A stretch of DNA of 64,000 bases from Gordoniibacillus chartarius (GTDB lineage: Bacteria > Bacillota > Bacilli > Paenibacillales > NBRC-103111), in the NCBI RefSeq assembly GCF_042432825.1, contig NZ_JBHLWN010000110.1, positions 28,307 to 92,306 on the forward strand, written 5' to 3'. The notes beneath the pieces were generated by a model, which was not told where the DNA came from, did not search any database, and saw nothing but the letters and a program-made list of their open reading frames with translations. Positions 32,319 through 40,606 of this stretch are shown here, piece after piece. Each line of letters begins with the position of its first letter. Positions within the stretch are counted from its first letter, which is position 1. The position numbers were made by a program, and so were the translations under genes.

Positions 32319-33302
32319 TTACCCCCCCTGAATGGAGATGATCGTCTTCTCTAATAATAATTGCGGGTTCGCGTTGGAGCGCAGACGCTTCTGCAGCTCA
32401 AGCGCTTGACCGGTAATACGGATCCACTCGCGCACATCCTTCGTGCGGGCGATCTGCGCCATCCAATCGGTCTGATCCTTGTATACGAGGTGCTCCTGAC
32501 GCATCAGGGTCAGCTGCACCATATCTTTCAACCAAAGCACCAATAAATCATAAAATGTAGGCAAGTGCTCGGCAAGCTCCGACTTCGCCAGCCGCTGCTG
32601 AATCGTCATGAACGCTTGCGGGAAACGGGTGCACGCTTCTCTCGCTAATTGTATCACTACGTTTCTCATTTCTGCAAACCAGGGAGCGGTGACCAGCTCG
32701 CGGGCTGCATCGACTCCTGCGGCCAGGTGCACGGCCGGAAGAATAAGCGGGAGAGCATGTCCTTCCTGCTGGAGCACGGTAACCATATCGCCGCGCGGCA
32801 TCGGAGTGAACGAGATCCACTGCGCTCGCGATTGAATGGTCGGCAGCAAGCCGTTGCCGTTCTCGGTGATCAGAATGGCGACGACGCTCGAGGCTGGTTC
32901 CTCCAGAAACTTCAGCAGCGAGTTCGCAGCCTGGCTCGTCATCCGTTCAGCTTGGACGAGTATATAAATTTTCGTGGCCGAGGCCGTCGCCTTGTAAGCG
33001 AACTCCTTCTGCAGCGCACGGATTTGATCGATCTTAATGGTCTGGCCTTCCGGCTCGACGATATGAATATCGGGGTGATTGCCGTGCGCCACCTTCCGGC
33101 AGTCGAGGCATTCCCCGCAGGCATCCTGATCCTCGGTGCGGTGCCGGCAGTACAAAGCCTTCGCCAAAGCGAGCGCCATCTGCCTGCGCCCCGTACCGAC
33201 GGGACCGCTGAAAATATACGCATGAGACACCTTGCCGCGCCGCAGGCTGTTCTGCAGCATACGCTTCGCGGCCGGCTGTCCCGGAATCGCTTTGAAGGAC
33301 AT
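32319..33302 (-). CDS. holB: DNA polymerase III delta' subunit
   Basis: 327 aa clamp-loader AAA+ protein. It has a zinc module (CGECLDC with an upstream Cys) and sensor region LLKFLEEP. The Walker A is GPVGTGRRQ: the usual Lys is Arg, in line with delta' often lacking ATPase activity. Part of the yaaQ-yaaR-holB-yaaT-yabA string; 21 bp separate it from yaaR. Confidence 0.94.
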   Translation of the reverse strand: MSFKAIPGQPAAKRMLQNSLRRGKVSHAYIFSGPVGTGRRQMALALAKALYCRHRTEDQDACGECLDCRKVAHGNHPDIHIVEPEGQTIKIDQIRALQKEFAYKATASATKIYILVQAERMTSQAANSLLKFLEEPASSVVAILITENGNGLLPTIQSRAQWISFTPMPRGDMVTVLQQEGHALPLILPAVHLAAGVDAARELVTAPWFAEMRNVVIQLAREACTRFPQAFMTIQQRLAKSELAEHLPTFYDLLVLWLKDMVQLTLMRQEHLVYKDQTDWMAQIARTKDVREWIRITGQALELQKRLRSNANPQLLLEKTIISIQGG

Positions 33303-33323
33303 GCTTCGGTACTTCCTTTATGT

Positions 33324-33770
33324 TTAAAATAAAATATTGATCAGCAGGCCGCGGATTTCGCCGATCGAATGGAGAATGGCAAGCCGCCCCTGCTCGCTGT
33401 CGACCAGCTCGTCCGCCAGCTTCGTCAAGTGGCTGTCGATCTCGTCCAGCAGCTTGTAACGCCGGGTGCGGCCGCGGCGGTCCCAGCCCTTCGTCTCTTT
33501 CAGGCCGACGCCGCGGCGCGCGGTTTCCTCCAGAAATTGCTTCACCAGCGCCTTGTACATCCGCAGGCTCCGCACCGTCATCGAGCGGGAGAGCCGATCG
33601 CCCTGCAGCTTAATCTGCTCCGCCATCCGGTTCAGCTGCTCGCCGTCAAGCGCGTGCTCCTGCTGAAGCATCGTATCGGCGAAGCTGCGGGCCGGAGCCT
33701 CGCGGGAGGCTAGGCTGTCGGCGCGCTTGATGCTGCCGGGAGCGGGCTGCATGCCGGGATTGATTTTCAC
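33324..33770 (-). CDS. yaaR: YaaR family protein (DUF327)
   Basis: 148 aa, charged and mostly helical (LKETKGWDRRGRTRRYKLLDEIDSHL in part). The family is conserved beside darA and holB in Bacilli; its function is unknown. No membrane segment or enzyme motif is visible. Confidence 0.9.
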   Translation of the reverse strand: MKINPGMQPAPGSIKRADSLASREAPARSFADTMLQQEHALDGEQLNRMAEQIKLQGDRLSRSMTVRSLRMYKALVKQFLEETARRGVGLKETKGWDRRGRTRRYKLLDEIDSHLTKLADELVDSEQGRLAILHSIGEIRGLLINILF

Positions 33771-33825
33771 GATCGGTCACCTGTCTTTCGGGTTGAAGTG
33801 GTCAGCTTCGCCTGCGGCGAATGAT

Positions 33826-34155
33826 TTAGAAATGCTCAAAGCGCTCCACCGGTACGACGAACACGGCTGCACCGCCGACTTGGACCTCGACCGGGAACGG
33901 AATGTACGAATCGGTCGTGCCGCCCATCGGAGATACCGGGGTCACGAGCTGCTCGCGAACCTTGCAGTTGGCACGGATAACCTTGAGCACATCGGGAACG
34001 CGCTCGTCCTCCGTACCGATCATGAAGGTGGTGTTGCCTGCTCGCAGGAAGCCGCCCGTCGAGGCCAGCTTCGTTGCGCGGAAGCCCTCTTGAATGAGTG
34101 CATTGGAAAGACGGTTGCTATCCTTGTCTTGAACAATGGCAATGACGAGTTTCAT
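33826..34155 (-). CDS. darA: c-di-AMP receptor DarA (PII-like, PstA/YaaQ)
   Basis: 109 aa from the ATG at 34155, 9 nt after AGGAGG; an ATG two codons earlier is only 3 nt from it. PII-like fold: KLVIAIVQDKDSNRLSNAL, the FLRAGNTTFMIGTEDE segment and a C-terminal VQVGGAAVFVVPVE. It binds c-di-AMP as a trimer in several Firmicutes; its output is not established. A -10-like TATAAT (34178-34183) would give a very short leader. Confidence 0.94.
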   Translation of the reverse strand: MKLVIAIVQDKDSNRLSNALIQEGFRATKLASTGGFLRAGNTTFMIGTEDERVPDVLKVIRANCKVREQLVTPVSPMGGTTDSYIPFPVEVQVGGAAVFVVPVERFEHF

Positions 34156-34177
34156 CGGCATGCGCCTCCTTTTTCAT

Positions 34178-34183
34178 ATTATA
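34178..34183 (-). promoter_or_regulatory. Probable -10 element before darA
   Basis: TATAAT on the minus strand, 23 bp before the start codon. The -35 region (TTGCCC, 19-bp spacing) is poor. Confidence 0.35.
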
Positions 34184-34560
34184 ACTTAAAATCACTAAGA
34201 ATGGGCAATTAGCAAACGTTTACAATGTCGTCTCCCTGAAAATTGTGGAAGTGTAGTACTATTTGACACGATCGATGCAAATTCCTGCCTGATCGTGCGG
34301 GCTTATGTACTATTATAAGCGGGATGGGCGGATTTGGTGCATCGTTAGGTACGGGACGTGCGGGGCGGGGACGATTTGCATGTGATGCTGCTGTTTCATT
34401 TTCCCGTCAATACGGAGGGCAATGAAGTGCCTTTATACCGATGGGCAACACGAAAATGACGTTGGCTGCTGTATCGGATGCCAATGTGTAAACATCTCAC
34501 GACTTCAAATTCCACCCACGTACACCCTCATCAGACCGCCAAGAATCGATTTTATGTCAA
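34184..34560. other. darA-marR intergenic region
   Basis: No confident gene. A 59-codon plus-strand frame from 34426 has several Cys (GCCIGCQC) but its GGAGGG is only 2 nt from the ATG and it runs into the marR promoter. From about 34490 rightward the base composition becomes AT-rich. Confidence 0.5.
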
Positions 34561-34570
34561 AACTTTTTTA

Positions 34571-34599
34571 TTGCAATTACAACAAAATTGGATTAGAGT
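34571..34599 (+). promoter_or_regulatory. Probable promoter of the marR-GNAT pair
   Basis: TTGCAA (34571-34576), 17 bp, TAGAGT (34594-34599). ATTGCAAT at the -35 is palindromic and TTGCAATA recurs near 34623, so MarR self-regulation is possible. Confidence 0.5.
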
Positions 34600-34653
34600 A
34601 ATTTTACGTCCTTATGCTGCATTTGCAATAAAAAACTGGCCAAGGGGTTCGTT

Positions 34654-35106
34654 ATGAAAGAAATTCTTCGTGAAATCGGAATGATAGCAAGGGCATTGGA
34701 TTCTATAAGCAATATAGAATTTAAAGAATACGATCTTACAAAGGGGCAGTATTTGTACCTTGTGCGAATATGTGAAAACCCGGGAATCATTCAAGAAAAG
34801 GTAGCAGAGCTGATAAAAGTAGATCGAACGACAGCCGCACGTGCTATAAGCAAGCTTGAAGCGAATGGATTTATCGAAAAGAAAGACGATCCCCATAACA
34901 AAAAAATCAAAAAACTCTTTCCAACGGAGAAAGGGATAAGTATTTATCCTTTTATAAGAAGAGAAAATGATTATTCAAATAGCGTTGCATTAAAGGGATT
35001 TTCCGAAAGAGAAGCAGATACCCTCTTCAACCTTCTACAAAGGGTAAGACTAAATATAGAAAAAGACTGGGAATTTGTAAAAAAGGGAAACGAGAGAAAT
35101 TATTGA
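34654..35106 (+). CDS. MarR-family transcriptional regulator
   Basis: 150 aa winged-helix regulator: KEYDLTKGQYLYLVRICENPG, recognition region LIKVDRTTAARAISKLEANG and wing KKDDPHNKKIKKLFPTEKG. AAGGGG lies 6 nt before the ATG. Low GC and many AAA/ATA codons contrast sharply with the surrounding genes and suggest recent acquisition together with the next gene, which starts 27 bp after its stop codon. Likely autoregulator of the pair; the ligand is unknown. Confidence 0.85.
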   Translation: MKEILREIGMIARALDSISNIEFKEYDLTKGQYLYLVRICENPGIIQEKVAELIKVDRTTAARAISKLEANGFIEKKDDPHNKKIKKLFPTEKGISIYPFIRRENDYSNSVALKGFSEREADTLFNLLQRVRLNIEKDWEFVKKGNERNY

Positions 35107-35133
35107 TTATTGATAAGGGAGCGGCATATTCAA

Positions 35134-35655
35134 ATGACTGGAAATATAAAAAAGTGTACTCTTGATGATTTGCGAGCTCTTCAAGAGATTAGTTATGAAA
35201 CCTTTAACGAGACATTTAGGCATCATAATTCACCTGAAAATATGTATGCTTACCTGGAAAGGGCATTTAACTTAAAGCAATTGGAAAAAGAATTATCCAA
35301 TAAGCACTCTCAATTCTTTTTTGCTTATTTTAACAATGAAGTTGCCGGGTATGTAAAGGTCAACACTGACGATGCGCAGTCTGAAAAAATGGGTGATGAA
35401 TCACTTGAAATCGAGAGGATTTATATAAAGGGCAAATTTCAAAAGCATGGACTTGGCAAATATCTGCTAAATAAAGCTATGAACATAGCGGTGGAACGTA
35501 AGAAAAAGAAAATATGGCTAGGCGTATGGGAAAAAAACGAAAACGCCATTGCCTTCTACCATAAAATGGGGTTTGTTCGGACGGGAGCCCACTCCTTCTA
35601 TATGGGGGATGATGAACAAGTCGATTTGATCATGACCAAAACACTAACGGAATGA
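35134..35655 (+). CDS. GNAT-family N-acetyltransferase (PaiA-like)
   Basis: 173 aa from the ATG at 35134, 12 nt after AAGGGAG; a TTG at 35110 is in frame. It has the GNAT core: substrate-side helices (ISYETFNETFRHHNSPENMY), beta strand ERIYIKGKFQKHGLGKYLL with the acetyl-CoA R/Q-x-x-G-x-G/A type loop, and NENAIAFYHKMGF. It resembles PaiA spermidine/spermine acetyltransferases. It has the same AT-rich composition as marR. Three bases after its stop codon the galU relic begins. Confidence 0.82.
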   Translation: MTGNIKKCTLDDLRALQEISYETFNETFRHHNSPENMYAYLERAFNLKQLEKELSNKHSQFFFAYFNNEVAGYVKVNTDDAQSEKMGDESLEIERIYIKGKFQKHGLGKYLLNKAMNIAVERKKKKIWLGVWEKNENAIAFYHKMGFVRTGAHSFYMGDDEQVDLIMTKTLTE

Positions 35656-35658
35656 TAG

Positions 35659-35734
35659 TTCGGCTGCACCTTCGTGGCCGGCAGCAGACGGGTGCCGAGA
35701 CCGGCGGCGGGGATGCTCGCTTTCCTACTTTCAT
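35659..35734 (-). pseudogene. galU: Truncated galU relic (UTP-glucose-1-phosphate uridylyltransferase, 5' end only)
   Basis: On the minus strand an intact GGAGG ribosome binding site (35742-35746) and ATG (35734) are followed, after a one-base frame slip, by codons for RKASIPAAGLGTRLLPATKV, the diagnostic GalU N-terminus and nucleotide-binding loop. Homology stops after about 25 codons, 3 bp from the GNAT stop. The rest of galU is missing. It lies 70 bp downstream of gtrA in the same direction, so it was the last gene of the glycosyltransferase operon. Confidence 0.75.
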
Positions 35735-35803
35735 GTCCATTCCTCCGTTCCGGTAACTGTTCGATTCTCCGGATGAGCTCTTCAACGTCCATGCAAAGGT
35801 GCA

Positions 35804-36199
35804 CTAAACGGTTTCCCGAACCGGCTCCGCCCCCGGCTTGAATACCCAATACCGGCTCCCCGCATACCCGAGCATCGTTCCGGCCGCCATTGAGGCGAGC
35901 TTGCTGTACAGCACCGGAATGTTCAAGTATTCGTGCAGGCAAAACAGCATTCCGGCGGAGACGCCCAGCGCAAGCAAATTGAGAACAGCAAACCGGGCCA
36001 TGATGAGGCGGCCTTGGCGCGATGATTTACCGAACGTCCAATTCCGGTTCCAAACATAGCTGTTGGCCACACCGCACATATAGGAAATGATCTGAGCCAG
36101 CATAGCAGGCGTCCCCGTCATGACCAGAACCGTGAACAATCCTAGATCCACGACGGAATTCATCACGCCGACCAATCCGAATTTCAGCAGCCGCTTCAT
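35804..36199 (-). CDS. GtrA-like membrane protein
   Basis: 131 aa from the ATG at 36199, overlapping the upstream stop as ATGA. Four membrane segments and the motif SYVWNRNWTFGK and ending with SRYWVFKPG, typical of GtrA. The family is thought to flip polyprenyl-linked sugars across the membrane. It partners the preceding GtrB-like glycosyltransferase. Confidence 0.9.
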   Translation of the reverse strand: MKRLLKFGLVGVMNSVVDLGLFTVLVMTGTPAMLAQIISYMCGVANSYVWNRNWTFGKSSRQGRLIMARFAVLNLLALGVSAGMLFCLHEYLNIPVLYSKLASMAAGTMLGYAGSRYWVFKPGAEPVRETV

Positions 36200-37173
36200 A
36201 CCCGGACCCCCGTCCTCTTCACGAGCATGTCTTTCCGCTTCATACCGTGGCATTCCCGTACGATGTAGAGCGGCCGCCCCTTCGTTTCATCGTAAATGCG
36301 CCCGACGTACTCGCCCAGAATGCCGAGCATCAGCAGAATGAAGCCGTTAAAAATCAGCATGATCGCAATCAGCGACGGCCACCCTTGATGGGTGGAAGTC
36401 GTGAAGAGCGCCATGTACAGCACATACAGCAGGTAGAGAAACCCGGCTCCGGACAGCAGCATCCCTGCGTATCCCGCCAGCTTGAGCGGCTTGTACGAGA
36501 ACGAGGTCAGACCGTCCAGGCTCAGCTTGATCATCCGCTTCAGCGGATATTTCGTCTCGCCGGCCAGGCGTTCGTCGCGCTCGTATTCGATCGCCGTCTG
36601 GCGGAAGCCGACCCAGCTCACAAGACCGCGGACGAACCGGTTGTTCTCGGGAAGCCTCTTCAGCTCGTCGCAAACACGGCGGTCCATTAAGCGAAAATCC
36701 CCCGTATCGAGCGGAATGTCGATCTCGGCGGAGGCGCGCAGCACCCGGTAGAACGCCGCCGCCGTCCACTTTTTGAACCGCGTCTCGCCGCTTCGTTTCA
36801 CCCGCTTGGCGCAGACGACTTCGTAGCCCTCCCGCCATTTCTCAATCATGCTTAGGATGAGCTCAGGAGGATCCTGAAGGTCGGCGTCGATAATGACCAC
36901 CGCATCGCCCTCCGCATAGTCCATGCCGGCCGTAATGGCGATCTGATGCCCGAAGTTGCGGGAGAAGTCGATCAGCTTCACCGTCTCGTCCCAGAAGCTG
37001 TATTCCTTGATAATCTGCGCACAGCGGTCCCTGCTTCCATCGTTAATAAAGATCAGCTCGTACGACTCCCCGGTTCTGCTCATGACATGCTTCAGCCGCC
37101 GGTACGTCTCCTGAATGACAGCCTCCTCGTTGTACATCGGGATGATGATGGAATACGTCGCCTTTGCCGTCAT
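36196..37173 (-). CDS. GT2 polyprenyl-phosphate glycosyltransferase (YkcC/GtrB-like)
   Basis: 325 aa. N-terminal GT-A domain: YSIIIPMYNEEAVIQETY, FINDGSRDR, DADLQDPPELI (the DxD metal site) and DTGDFRLMDRRV; two C-terminal membrane segments (about 232-260 and 268-295). It transfers a sugar from a nucleotide donor to undecaprenyl phosphate. With gtrA and the upstream PMT-type enzyme it forms a surface glycosylation operon. Confidence 0.92.
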   Translation of the reverse strand: MTAKATYSIIIPMYNEEAVIQETYRRLKHVMSRTGESYELIFINDGSRDRCAQIIKEYSFWDETVKLIDFSRNFGHQIAITAGMDYAEGDAVVIIDADLQDPPELILSMIEKWREGYEVVCAKRVKRSGETRFKKWTAAAFYRVLRASAEIDIPLDTGDFRLMDRRVCDELKRLPENNRFVRGLVSWVGFRQTAIEYERDERLAGETKYPLKRMIKLSLDGLTSFSYKPLKLAGYAGMLLSGAGFLYLLYVLYMALFTTSTHQGWPSLIAIMLIFNGFILLMLGILGEYVGRIYDETKGRPLYIVRECHGMKRKDMLVKRTGVRV

Positions 37174-37193
37174 GCGTCATCTCTCCTTTGGTT

Positions 37194-39497
37194 TTAGAGT
37201 GTCACTTTGTAGAGGGTCATCGCGCCTCCGCGCCCTCCCGGCATGTTCGTGCCATTGCCGCTGCCGCTCGCCGTCGATCCCCACTCCGAGCTCGAAACGA
37301 CCGTTCCGTGCTCCTGAATCCACGCGGTCAGCTCCGGGCTGCCGCTGCGTCCGCCCATACCGCCGCCGGAAATGAGGAAGTAGGTGAGGTCGCCGCTCTT
37401 GACCAGCTCCTCGAGCTCCGCCGTTGTGTAAACCGGATCGCTGCCGGAGAAGCCGCCCAGCGTAATCACCTGCGCCCCGTAGTTAATGATGGAAGGCGCC
37501 GCCGCATTGTAGTCCGTCGTCGCGAACAAATATTTGCCTCGGGCGTTTTGCTTCAAGTAGTTATACAGATTTACGTCGGCCTGTTGGTTGTCGCCCATGC
37601 CGGGCCCGCGATCATCTGCTCCGCCGTCGCTGCGCGTGCCGTTGCGGCGCGCTGCCGTACCGTCTTGGGCGGTTGCCGGGATTGCGTTCTCCGCTGCATC
37701 TGCCGTCTGGCCCGGCCGCGCGCCGGTTTGCCCGTCTGCCGGTTGAGTCGGCTGCCGGCCCGGCAGATTGCCTTGTGCCATACCCGGAGGCATTCCCATT
37801 CCTTCACGGCCGTTCGCGGAGCCCGGACCGGCTTGCGGCAGCATGCTGTTCTGTCCGTATGCGATCGGCGTCGCCGCCCAATAGGTCGGACCCACGAACA
37901 AAACGAGCAGTCCGGCGAGAGCGGCGGCTTGCGCCATTTTCCCGTCTCGTTGTCGCCAGACCACAAGAAGGAGAGCGGGCGCTACGCCGCCGATGGCGAT
38001 GCCGAGCGACCAGGCGCTGCCGATCGTGCTGTTGTAAGGCTGAACGATATACCACTGGAACAAGCCCGTCACCGCGACTGCCGCCGGCAGAAGCCAGCTT
38101 TGCCAGCCGGTGCGGCTGCTATACGCCTGCCATAGCTCCACCGCCCCTGAGCCGACTAGCGCCGCAATCGGCGGAGCGAGCATGATCAAATAATAATGGT
38201 GAAAAAATCCCGCTACACTGAAGAAGGCCATCGCCGGAATCAGCCATGCGAGCCAGAATACCGTTTCGCGATGCTTCTCGGTGGTCGCTCTTCTGCGCCA
38301 CCCGGCAAGAAGCGCGATGCTCGCGAATGCGGCGAACGGAATCAGCCAGCTTGCTTGCCCGCTAAGCGCGGATTGGAACAGGCGCAGCGGGCCTTTCGTG
38401 CCGGTGCCGAACATTCCGCCGCTGCCGCTGCCGCCCGGCCCGCCTTGGCCGAACGGACCGTTCGAAGACGCCGCTCCGTCTGTCGCCCAAGCGCCGGGTG
38501 CGGCGCCGGCTCCGATTGGTGCGGCTCCGCCCATGCCTTCTGCCGCAGAAGCGCCACCGGCGCCGTCGGGTACACCGTCGGCTCCGTTTGGTGCGGCTCC
38601 GCCCATACCGTCTGCCGCCGAAGCGCCACGGGCCCCGCCGGCTCCGTCAGGTGCTGCTGCCTGAGGCCTACTGCCGTCATCCCGGCTGCCTTGGCCGGGT
38701 CCTTGGCTGCCGGTCAACCGCGAAATCCCGTTATAGCCGAAAGCCAGCTCCAGCACCGAATTCGTTTGCGAGCTTCCGATGTACGGACGCTGGTCCTGCG
38801 GTACCGCTTCGACGACGAGTGCCCACGATAACGAGGTGATCAGCAATATGGCGGTTGCGCCGGCCAGCCAGCTCAGCTTTGTCTTCCACTTGACCTTGGC
38901 CGCGAGCCAGAAGAACAAGTAGACGGCCGGTACGATCATATAGGCTTGAAGCATTTTCATATTAAAGGCAATCCCGATGACCGCGAACGAACCGAGCAGG
39001 CTGAACAGGCTGTTGTGCTTAACCGCACGGAACAGCAGCGACACGCTCACGAGCAAAGTGAACACCAGCATACTATCGATGTTGTTTGTCCTGGCGACTG
39101 CCACTGCAATCGGAGTGCAGGCCATCGTTAAGGCGCTGAGCCGTGCCGCAGCCAGTCCGAAGGTCGGCTTGACAAGCCGGTACAACAGCCATACGGATCC
39201 GACACCGGCCAAAGCCTGAGGCAAAATCACGCTCCACCCGTACAAGCCGAACACGTATGCGCTAAGCGTCTGTATCCAAAACACGACCGGAGGCTTATCG
39301 ACCGTTACCGACCCCGCCGGGTCAAGGGACGCGTAGAAAAAGTTATGCCAGCTCTGCAGCATACTTGCCACTGCCGTTGTGTAGTAGGTATTCGCATACG
39401 TTTCCGTCCAGATGTTATACCCGTTCAAACATGCAGACAGCAGCATAATTCCGACTAACAGGAAGTCTACCCGCCATTTTCGCGTTGCACTGCTCAT
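37194..39497 (-). CDS. PMT/ArnT-type membrane glycosyltransferase (YkcB-like)
   Basis: 767 aa from the ATG at 39497 (AGGGGTGG 8 nt upstream). Residues 10-280 have multiple membrane spans; the extracytoplasmic catalytic loop begins YTTAVASMLQSWHNFFYASLDPAGSVTVDKPP, given in part, with the Asp of PMT enzymes. A Gly/Ala/Pro low-complexity insert of about 100 residues follows (encoded in part by 72-bp repeats near 38518-38660), then five or so more spans, a second disordered Gln/Pro/Gly stretch and a soluble C-terminal domain (NLYNYLKQNARGKYLFATTD). It should move a lipid-linked sugar onto an extracellular acceptor, fed by the GT2 enzyme. Confidence 0.88.
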   Translation of the reverse strand: MSSATRKWRVDFLLVGIMLLSACLNGYNIWTETYANTYYTTAVASMLQSWHNFFYASLDPAGSVTVDKPPVVFWIQTLSAYVFGLYGWSVILPQALAGVGSVWLLYRLVKPTFGLAAARLSALTMACTPIAVAVARTNNIDSMLVFTLLVSVSLLFRAVKHNSLFSLLGSFAVIGIAFNMKMLQAYMIVPAVYLFFWLAAKVKWKTKLSWLAGATAILLITSLSWALVVEAVPQDQRPYIGSSQTNSVLELAFGYNGISRLTGSQGPGQGSRDDGSRPQAAAPDGAGGARGASAADGMGGAAPNGADGVPDGAGGASAAEGMGGAAPIGAGAAPGAWATDGAASSNGPFGQGGPGGSGSGGMFGTGTKGPLRLFQSALSGQASWLIPFAAFASIALLAGWRRRATTEKHRETVFWLAWLIPAMAFFSVAGFFHHYYLIMLAPPIAALVGSGAVELWQAYSSRTGWQSWLLPAAVAVTGLFQWYIVQPYNSTIGSAWSLGIAIGGVAPALLLVVWRQRDGKMAQAAALAGLLVLFVGPTYWAATPIAYGQNSMLPQAGPGSANGREGMGMPPGMAQGNLPGRQPTQPADGQTGARPGQTADAAENAIPATAQDGTAARRNGTRSDGGADDRGPGMGDNQQADVNLYNYLKQNARGKYLFATTDYNAAAPSIINYGAQVITLGGFSGSDPVYTTAELEELVKSGDLTYFLISGGGMGGRSGSPELTAWIQEHGTVVSSSEWGSTASGSGNGTNMPGGRGGAMTLYKVTL

Positions 39498-39885
39498 CGT
39501 GATTTCCACCCCTTGCCTCATTTGTTGCAACTTGATGCTTTCATTATGGGATGGCTTGCTGAGCTGCACATGAACGGAAACTGAAAATTCACTGAAAGAA
39601 GGTGCAAAGGGAAGAGACGGGGTATGCTCGAAAAAATTTGCTGCTGTGAGTAATACAGACCTGTAGATGGCCTAGATAACGGATTTTGGAGGCGTTATTT
39701 TACATGTTGGCAGCCGGAAAACCGAAATAACGGACCGACGGGGACCTATTTGTCCAGGTAGCCCCTCTAACAACACATTTACCCGGTAATAAGAGTCTGC
39801 AAATCCGCTATTCGGCTGCGTATGTTCCAATTGGTGCGTTTAGCTCCCTGCCAATCCGTTATTTCATGCGTGACACGGTTATATA
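39498..39885. other. Intergenic region with nested inverted repeats
   Basis: No gene visible. It contains a MITE-like element (separate entry) and internal copies AAATAACGGA near 39727 and ATCCGCTATT near 39805. Confidence 0.6.
39676..39862. mobile_element. MITE-like element related to the one at 25.3 kb
   Basis: ATAACGGATT (39676-39685) is perfectly inverted at 39853-39862. The ends and an internal GGAGGCGTTATTTT segment resemble the element at 25342-25495 (GGATCC-CGAGGTCTTATTTTT). Confidence 0.5.
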
Positions 39886-39923
39886 CAAAAAAACTGACTC
39901 CCCCCTCGGCAGGAATCAGTTCT
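39886..39923 (-). terminator. Terminator of tmk
   Basis: On the minus strand AACTGATTCC pairs with GGGAGTCAGTT, followed by TTTTTTTG. Confidence 0.82.
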
Positions 39924-39941
39924 CAGGCTGCTCACGCTATA

Positions 39942-40601
39942 TTATAGAGGCAGCCGGTCTCCCAGCTTTGCGCGTAGCGCAGTCAGCGTATCGGCAAAGA
40001 CGGTATCCAGATCCGGCTCGGCGTCAATGCGGACGATTCGCTCCGGGAACCGGCGAAGCAGCTCTTCGTACCCGGCGCGGACACGCTCATGGAAAGCGAG
40101 CCCCTCCAGATCGAGCCGGTTCACCTCGCGGTCGGCGTTGGCGTGAATGCGGCGCATGCCGGTTTCCGGGGACACGTCAAAATAGAGCGTCGCATCCGGC
40201 ATCAAAGAGCCAATGGCGAAACGGTTGATCTCGTAGATTTCATCGATGCCAAGTCCTCGCGCGCAGCCTTGATAAGCGAGCGAGCTGTCGACGAAGCGGT
40301 CGCACAACACAATGGCGCCGGCGTCGAGCGCCGGCGCGACCTTCTCGGCGAGATGCTGCCGGCGGGCCGCCGCATACAGCAGCGCCTCCGTCCGTGCGTC
40401 CATCGCGGTATGTGCAACGTCGTGAATCACCTCGCGGATCCTCTCGGCGATCGGGATGCCGCCCGGCTCGCGCGTCGTCATCACCTCGATGCCCCGCTCC
40501 CGGAAATAGTCGGCCAGCCGCAGCAAGATCGTCGATTTGCCTGCACCCTCGCCGCCTTCGGTCGTGATGAATATCCCTCTATTTTGCATGGCGTTTTGCA
40601 T
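39942..40601 (-). CDS. tmk: Thymidylate kinase
   Basis: 219 aa. P-loop FITTEGGEGAGKST, DRFVDSSLAYQG (DR[YF] motif) and a lid region rich in Arg. Converts dTMP to dTDP. The first ATG has GAGGGG 11 nt upstream; a second ATG four codons later is possible. It begins 5 bp after the stop of the decarboxylase gene. Confidence 0.96.
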   Translation of the reverse strand: MQNAMQNRGIFITTEGGEGAGKSTILLRLADYFRERGIEVMTTREPGGIPIAERIREVIHDVAHTAMDARTEALLYAAARRQHLAEKVAPALDAGAIVLCDRFVDSSLAYQGCARGLGIDEIYEINRFAIGSLMPDATLYFDVSPETGMRRIHANADREVNRLDLEGLAFHERVRAGYEELLRRFPERIVRIDAEPDLDTVFADTLTALRAKLGDRLPL

Positions 40602-40606
40602 TGGCG

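Noticed and set aside
34426..34605. 59-codon Cys-rich plus-strand frame
   Set aside because: GGAGGG is only 2 nt from the ATG, the frame runs through the marR promoter, and the composition changes inside it.
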